Of a stretch of 64,000 nucleotides of DNA, positions 58,201 through 64,000 are shown piece by piece. The position numbers and the translations under genes were made by a program. A model generated the notes under the pieces. That model saw nothing but the letters and a program-made list of their open reading frames with translations. It did not search any database and had not been told where the DNA came from. The stretch comes from Syngnathus acus. Lineage: Eukaryota > Chordata > Actinopteri > Syngnathiformes > Syngnathidae. The stretch spans positions 9,016,884-9,080,883 of the forward strand of contig NC_051087.1 in assembly GCF_901709675.1 (NCBI RefSeq). Reading direction: 5' to 3'. Positions within the stretch are counted from its first letter, which is position 1, and the number at the start of each line of letters is the position of its first letter.

Positions 58201-61200
58201 AACCTGACTCTGCTTGGTTCCAAATCTCCTCAATATCTCTTTACCTAAGGTTACTAATATCATAGTATGTCCAGTGTGGTGTAGAAAATATCTTTCTTGA
58301 AGGATAAACTGCCATCATAAAACATTTATCTTACGAAGAAATGTTTGAAGTGACCTTTGATGCATACAAATGGTAGTCAACCACATGTTCATATATTTTT
58401 TGCAAGAAAAGTAAAAATGCGACGACAATAATACACAAGTAACTCTTTAACTTTTTTGAAATGTCCAGATGTGGATGAGTGTGAGGAAATTCCAGGATTA
58501 TGTGGTAAGCACGCACAGTGCTTCAACACAAACGGCAGCTACTATTGCCAGTGCGAGCCTGGTTTCCACAACATTAACAGAAACACAACCTTCACCGGGA
58601 CTAATGGACAGTGTGAAGGTGAGCGAACCCGTTTAGGCTAACACATTGATTTGTCTTATCTCACTCACGTCTTTTTGCACTCCTTTATTAGACGAAGATG
58701 AGTGTATCTCCAATATCTGTGGTCCCATGGCTCACTGCAAAAACTTGATTGGGAGCTTTCGCTGTGTCTGCCAATATGGGTACACCAACAACAGCAATGG
58801 AGACTGCATAGGTGATTACCGTCTTGTTTTGCGGGTCCACCTTTTGTGTGACAGCGGTAGTTTCATAACCACACAGTCTTGACGCTGGAATTGGTGGATG
58901 TAAGTTTGAGGTTTAAATAGAAAATCACTCCATTCACTCGATTAGACACGATGATTTAAAATACCTTGAGTATGTCTTTAATCCAAGATGGAGAAAAGCG
59001 TACAGTTGTAGTGGTCAGCAGAGTGGGTGGTATTCAGTTTGCACACATGTAGATGTTGAATTGAAAGTCTTGATCAAAACATTAAAATGTTTATTAAGGC
59101 AAACAGTTTGATATATTTAATATTCTTGTGTCTCCCCTTGTTTGATTTGCACAGCGATGGTAAAAGTACGCACATTATATACCTGATACAGATATTTGTG
59201 TCAAAAAATACTCCGATAAAAGTAAAATTATCATTCAACTGTTCAATGGTGAGAGTGCAAATTAAATGTACTGTCTCAGATCAGACTTTTACGCTATCGA
59301 AACAATATTTACGCTTAGCTTTGCTCACTTTGCGAACTGACAAGGAATAAAATGCCAAAATAGCAATGGACTTTCCCTTTTGCAAGTTATATTTTCTTAC
59401 ATCCTGCGGTCATCCGTGTAGGTCGACAAAAGTAGCAAGCATATTTTGTTGAGTAGAATGTCTGCTTTCAGATATAGGGAGTAAAAGTACAAAATGAAAA
59501 TAAATACTGAAAAATAAATATAAAAATCTAGTTTTGTACATTTATGAAGTAACTCCAACTGAGCCCAACCCAACTCTTAACCTAACCCTAACCCTAACCC
59601 ACTACTGGTTGTGCAGGCGTATCTAATTTTGGCATTGGAAACTGTCTGTTTCTCTTCCCATCAGACATCGATGAATGCGAAATATCTGAGAATCGAAAAG
59701 AAGACCTCTGTGGAAGTAAAGGAAGTTGTAAAAATATAAATGGAAGTTACTGGTGCGAGTGTGCAAAAGGATACACTAATTATGGAAATGAAAGGACTCC
59801 ATGCTCAAGTGAGTGTTTGTATCTTATTAATATTTCATAACCTATGTGCTCCCACTGAAACTTTATACCTTTTCCCTCCAGAACTGGATTGCAAAACCTT
59901 TGATTCCGAAAGTGTAGCTGTGCAGGTAAATCATTGATTTATTTTCACTACAGTCTAGTTCAATTTTGGTAAATAGCACATCTGTTGGAAAGAAAGGAAA
60001 ACAAAATGCACAAGCGCATAGCACGTAACAGCACAGATCATTTAGATGGAATATTTAAAGGAGGGGGGGCGTTCTACACACTGGACCCCTGATGTTATTT
60101 TATGTCTAAATTCAAGTGGGTGTGTTGAAAGCTGAATAGCATTATTATCGTGTCCTCTCACAGCATTACAGTGGCTTGGCAGATCTGCTATCCATAATGA
60201 GAAACAGCTGCATGGTTCTCTCTAACCCAAATATGAGCAACGGCGGCAAGGCCGATGGAGATGCGCTACTGGAGGTCAGCAAAGCAAACACATGTCGACA
60301 CATCGTAAATTCAAAAAACACACACTGTTATTTTATGTGTGTTTTAACGTGCATAGAGACTTTTGACCGCGTCAGAGACCGTCTTATCATCAGTCGATAT
60401 GGACTCGAGTGAAGGCATGTATGGGCTTTTAAATACAATGGAAAACTCCATCAGGTTCATTGGCCCACTACTCAGAGACGACCATATCTCGATGGGCTCC
60501 AATGAGACAGGTAAATTCGCCAGTGTGATACAACACCACGGGTGGACTACCGGCTTTAAGAGAACTGTTTGTTTGAGTAGCTGTGGCGATCGCTGTAGAG
60601 AGGGGAACCTCCCCGCCCACTGGACCGATTCATCTGGGGACTGAAAACTCTACGCTTGACACCGACTGGACAACGGCGGCTGGAACAGGAGCATATCCTG
60701 GTATACTTTCCTTCCTATTTCTTGCAAGAAGAAATAATCACCACAATAGATCTCCGCCAAGACCAAATTGTTAGCAGTAAAAAAAAAAGGTCATGGCACT
60801 CTACTTATTTCCATTGAGGGCACAGTAACTCAAAAAAAAAAAAATCCTGTAGCCTCATCTTTATCCAGTTCTCATTAAACAGCAACACTTTTTTTTTGGG
60901 CTCGTGTGTCATCTCGCTAAAGTTTATTAGAATTGGTCAAAGGTTTTGGCAGTTAGTACTCAAAGTACAGTATGCTTTGTTTTAAAGACCCATATTAGAA
61001 AATGTGTTATTACTTGTTTTGAAATGTGCCCTGCGATTGATTAGTGTAGCCCGCCACTGACTCAAAGTAGGCTGACTCCAGCTTCCCTGCCCTCCTAAAG
61101 ACGACAAGTGCTATGGACAACAATAGATGGATGTTAATGTCCTTTTAATGTTGTCCATTTGCATCCAAATGCAATAATAATAATACTCGCATACATTTGA

Positions 61201-63591
61201 ACTGGAGCAAAAAAGTAAGATAAACATAATTTCAGTCACTGAGAAATCATGATGGTAGTTTTTCCAAAATGCCGAACAACATTAAAAACAATAAGACATT
61301 GCATAAGTTGCTTCCTATGTTTGTTGGAGGTAATTGTTCTGATTAATAGATAAATGCTCATCCATATCTATTTTGCTTGTGTTTTCTTCTAGGCTTTGCT
61401 ATGGCTGCCTTGTTGAGCTACCATAACCTGGAAAGATCTGTTAACCACTCCTTTGACAAGCTCCAAGGATTTGAAAAAGATGGCATTGAACCGACTTTCG
61501 AAATCTTCTCCCGGGTTGTGTCTGTTGTGGTGTCGAACCCATCCACCCAGAACCTGAGCCACCCAGTCATCCTCACACTCAAACATCTCCAGGTATGTAG
61601 ATCAGTACTTGAGTTTCAAACCCAGAACCTCCTGAGTGTCTAATAGAAATTGGCAAACCAGCCCTGCTTTAATCACTGCAATCATGAGCTGTGCCATGTG
61701 GTAAAGCCAAAGATCTTCTGGTTTTGCTCGTGTGGTTTAGAACAAATCGGAGGCAAGCTACATCTGTGCTTACTGGAACGACAGAGGTGCCTGGGCCACA
61801 GATGGTTGCTATCAACAGAAATCCAATGCCACGCACACAATGTGCCGATGTGAACATCTCAGCAGTTTCGCCGTGCTGATGGCGCACTATCCCGTCGATG
61901 TAAGAAACAAGAAACGCACCCTATAAAATATGCATACATGCCCCACCTGGTGGCCTCAATACGTTTGTCTAAAGCTCAAGGAAGTCTAAGAACCCTCTCT
62001 ATAATAATTAGATGTTTTGAAATGATTTCTCACTGTCGGAATTTCCCCTCCAGCAATCCTTTGCCATCCAGTTGATAACAAAGATTGGACTGATCCTCTC
62101 CCTGCTGTGTCTGAGTTTTTGCATCCTGACCTTCAAGTTCTGCCGCTCCATACACGGGACACGTACAACCATCCACTTGCATCTTTGTATTTGCCTCTTC
62201 ATCGCTGATCTCATCTTCCTGGTCGGCATTTCTCAAACAAAACCCGAGGTATGTTTGCCCAAGCGGATAGAAACATTGTTTCCATGGAAGGCAATAATCT
62301 GACGGGGCCCTCAGCTTGATGAATTTGTGAAGAGGCTGCCTTCATTGTTTACATACTGCATAGCAGAAGTCAGCTATTAACATAACAACTCATCTCGGTG
62401 CGACATTAGAGCATCGTATGACGTTCATGATGCTCTTGCTCCTCTATTAAAATGGACTTTAATTTGAATTTAAGACAACTAGATAAGTCAATTGACTGAT
62501 TTATCATTACAATACCAGCAATTTCTTAGTGGTCCAGTCAGATTGTACTGATGTCATTCTGTATACTTGTAGCTTTCTGGTAATTGCTATCATGCAGTGG
62601 TTTCTCTAAATTTTGACACCAGATATCATCAAACCAAAAGGGCCAAGTACCTCCATATCAACAACATTAAAGTACAGTAACATAGGATGCCTACATCTTT
62701 ATAAAAAGTGAGGCAGACATTTCATTCCTAAAAAGTAAACATGTATTTATCTTTGCAAATCACTAATATTTTGCTTGGATCGGGGACTAAAATAATAATC
62801 CAATAAAATATACTGAATACAAAAGGTAAATGAAATTATAAAGGGTGAGTTTGAAAGTCCTCTAAAAAAAAAAAACTTTTGTCGCATTTTAAAACAGTGA
62901 TTATGACTTGACAGTCATACATGATGAATATAATCGAATAAAAAACATCAGAGACTTTCTGACCCCATCTTATGTTTCTAATTGGGTATACAAACTAACA
63001 ACAGCAACCAAGTCAAAGCGCTGTCTTTATAAGGTTAGCCCAGCTCTTATAAACACAGTAGGAATCATTTGGTTCATCTGCGCTCCATGCAACTTCCGTT
63101 CCTCATTTGTTTATATTGCATTACAGGGAGGCTGCAGGTTTATTGCTGCCATGCTCCATCTTTTCTTCCTGGGAGTGTTTGCATGGATGTTGCTTGAGGG
63201 GGTGCAGCTGTACCGCATGGTGGTCCTGGTTTTCAATGCCACTCTTCGGCCCCTCTACTTATTCCTCTTCGGCTACGGGGCACCCTTGGTTGTTGTCATT
63301 GTAACTGCCATCATTAGACCCAAAGGATATGGAACTGAGGAGCAGTAAGTGTATTTGGAAAAGGATCAAACGTAAAGCGCACAGCGAGCTCTGCTTTTAC
63401 TTAAAACTGTCATTCCCATCTCTTCACTGCAGCTGTTGGCTGTCCCTCAAAGACGGCCTCATCTGGAGCTTCTACGGCCCTGTGTGCGTCATCATCTTCC
63501 TCAATGTTTTCTTCTTCATCATCACCGTCTGGAAGCTGGCCCAGAAGTTCAGCAGCCTTAACCCGGATCTGTCCAAGCTCAACAAATTAAA
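55270..63591 (+). CDS. adgre5: adhesion G protein-coupled receptor E5 (CD97)-like, 3' end outside window
   Basis: This is an adhesion GPCR of the EGF-TM7 group, a surface receptor of leukocytes and other cells in mammals. Exons are 55270-55303, 58120-58194, 58469-58618, 58692-58811, 59665-59808, 59882-59925, 60164-60274, 60357-60510, 60581-60700, 61393-61592, 61741-61899, 62054-62248, 63127-63344 and 63433-63591, coding 627 residues with consistent phases. After a short signal peptide comes a partial Cys-rich module. Three EGF modules follow, each opening in Ca2+-binding style: DVDECEE, DEDECIS and DIDECEI. The GAIN domain includes PPTGPIHL and ENSTLDTDW. The GPS is [13 protein letters not shown], with cleavage expected between L424 and S425. 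Membrane spans 1 to 5 are present (spans 3-5: [20 protein letters not shown] onward). The last exon stops in phase 2 at a GTCAGT donor; spans 6-7 and the tail lie beyond the window. Assignment to E5 rather than another fish E-group member is probable, not proven. Confidence 0.88.
55304..58119 (+). other. adgre5-like intron 1
   Basis: A 2.8-kb intron splitting the signal peptide after codon 11. It holds a poly-C/poly-T tract at 56373-56410 and AT-rich DNA. I see no internal exon or defined mobile element. Confidence 0.65.
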
Positions 63592-64000
63592 GTCAGTGCG
63601 CTCAACTTCTTTTATAACCCCCCCACCCTGATTACAGATTTTTATTTGCACATTTATAGCACTTAAATGTTACAAACCAATTTTGATACCTCACAAAGAT
63701 AACAGAAGTAAATACAAAATTCAGCTTCTAAATGAAACGGCAACCCCAAAAAAAAACAAAGGACTGGCCAAGTCCGTCTGGACTCCAAATGGGTATTTTT
63801 TTTTCCTTTTTGTCCCTCTGTTTTGCCAAAACCACCATGTCCAAGGAAGAACAACAGAGACAGAGGTCATGACTGACAAGGTCACAATTAATTACTGTGC
63901 TACTGTGGGCACACTCGTAGTTGGACACCCCTGCAGCCTTGTTCTGATCTAGCTGTGACCTCTGGCTTCAAGAATGTTGCCAAGACTATTTTGAAACATA
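63592..64000 (+). other. adgre5-like intron, truncated by the window
   Basis: Sequence after the GTCAGT donor at 63592. No frame resembles the sixth membrane span or the expected LLTFKA-type motif, so the next exon is beyond 64000. Confidence 0.6.

Noticed and set aside
59581-59600. Telomere-like CCCTAA repeats, about three units, in an adgre5-like intron
   Set aside because: Too short to indicate a chromosome fusion or ancient telomere; a stretch of this size arises readily by chance in a TAACCC-rich context.

Overview
This window is vertebrate nuclear DNA, almost certainly from a teleost fish with a fairly compact genome, probably a percomorph. Genes are split into many short exons with GT-AG introns, the proteins are clear vertebrate orthologues, many introns are only 70-300 bp, and the intergenic DNA carries microsatellites and hAT-type miniature elements. 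I saw no prokaryotic, phage or plasmid features. Exon models were built by hand from splice sites, reading phase and remembered vertebrate protein families. No alignment or search was run.

Layout, left to right. (1) 1-9000: the 5' part of adcy9 on the minus strand. One large coding exon (5275-7156) holds six membrane spans and the first cyclase domain; the rest of the gene lies beyond the left edge. (2) 10990-19927: srl (sarcalumenin), minus strand, complete in eight coding exons, including a giant acidic exon built from 14-residue repeats. (3) 20751-30805: wdr19 (IFT144), plus strand, complete in 36 exons, diverging from srl across about 0.8 kb. (4) 33387-37941: tfap4, minus strand, complete in seven coding exons, convergent with wdr19. 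(5) 39222-43336: mvb12a, minus strand, complete. (6) 44497-47712: an uncharacterised secreted protein of four perlecan-like Ig domains, plus strand, complete. (7) 48470-55269: a gene-poor stretch with one hAT element, a 102-bp tandem duplication and a speculative small orphan gene on the minus strand. (8) 55270 to the right edge: an adgre5 (CD97)-like adhesion GPCR, plus strand, cut off after the fifth membrane span.

The genes do not form a pathway. They cover cAMP signalling (adcy9), muscle Ca2+ storage (srl), ciliary transport (wdr19), transcription (tfap4), ESCRT-I sorting (mvb12a), an extracellular Ig protein and an adhesion receptor. The adcy9-srl-tfap4 order matches human 16p13.3 with wdr19 (human chromosome 4) inserted, and mvb12a and adgre5 correspond to human 19p13, so the window joins pieces of three human synteny blocks.

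I found no strongly supported new biological system. The best candidates for something undescribed are the short four-Ig protein and the orphan three-exon model at 49355-53194.
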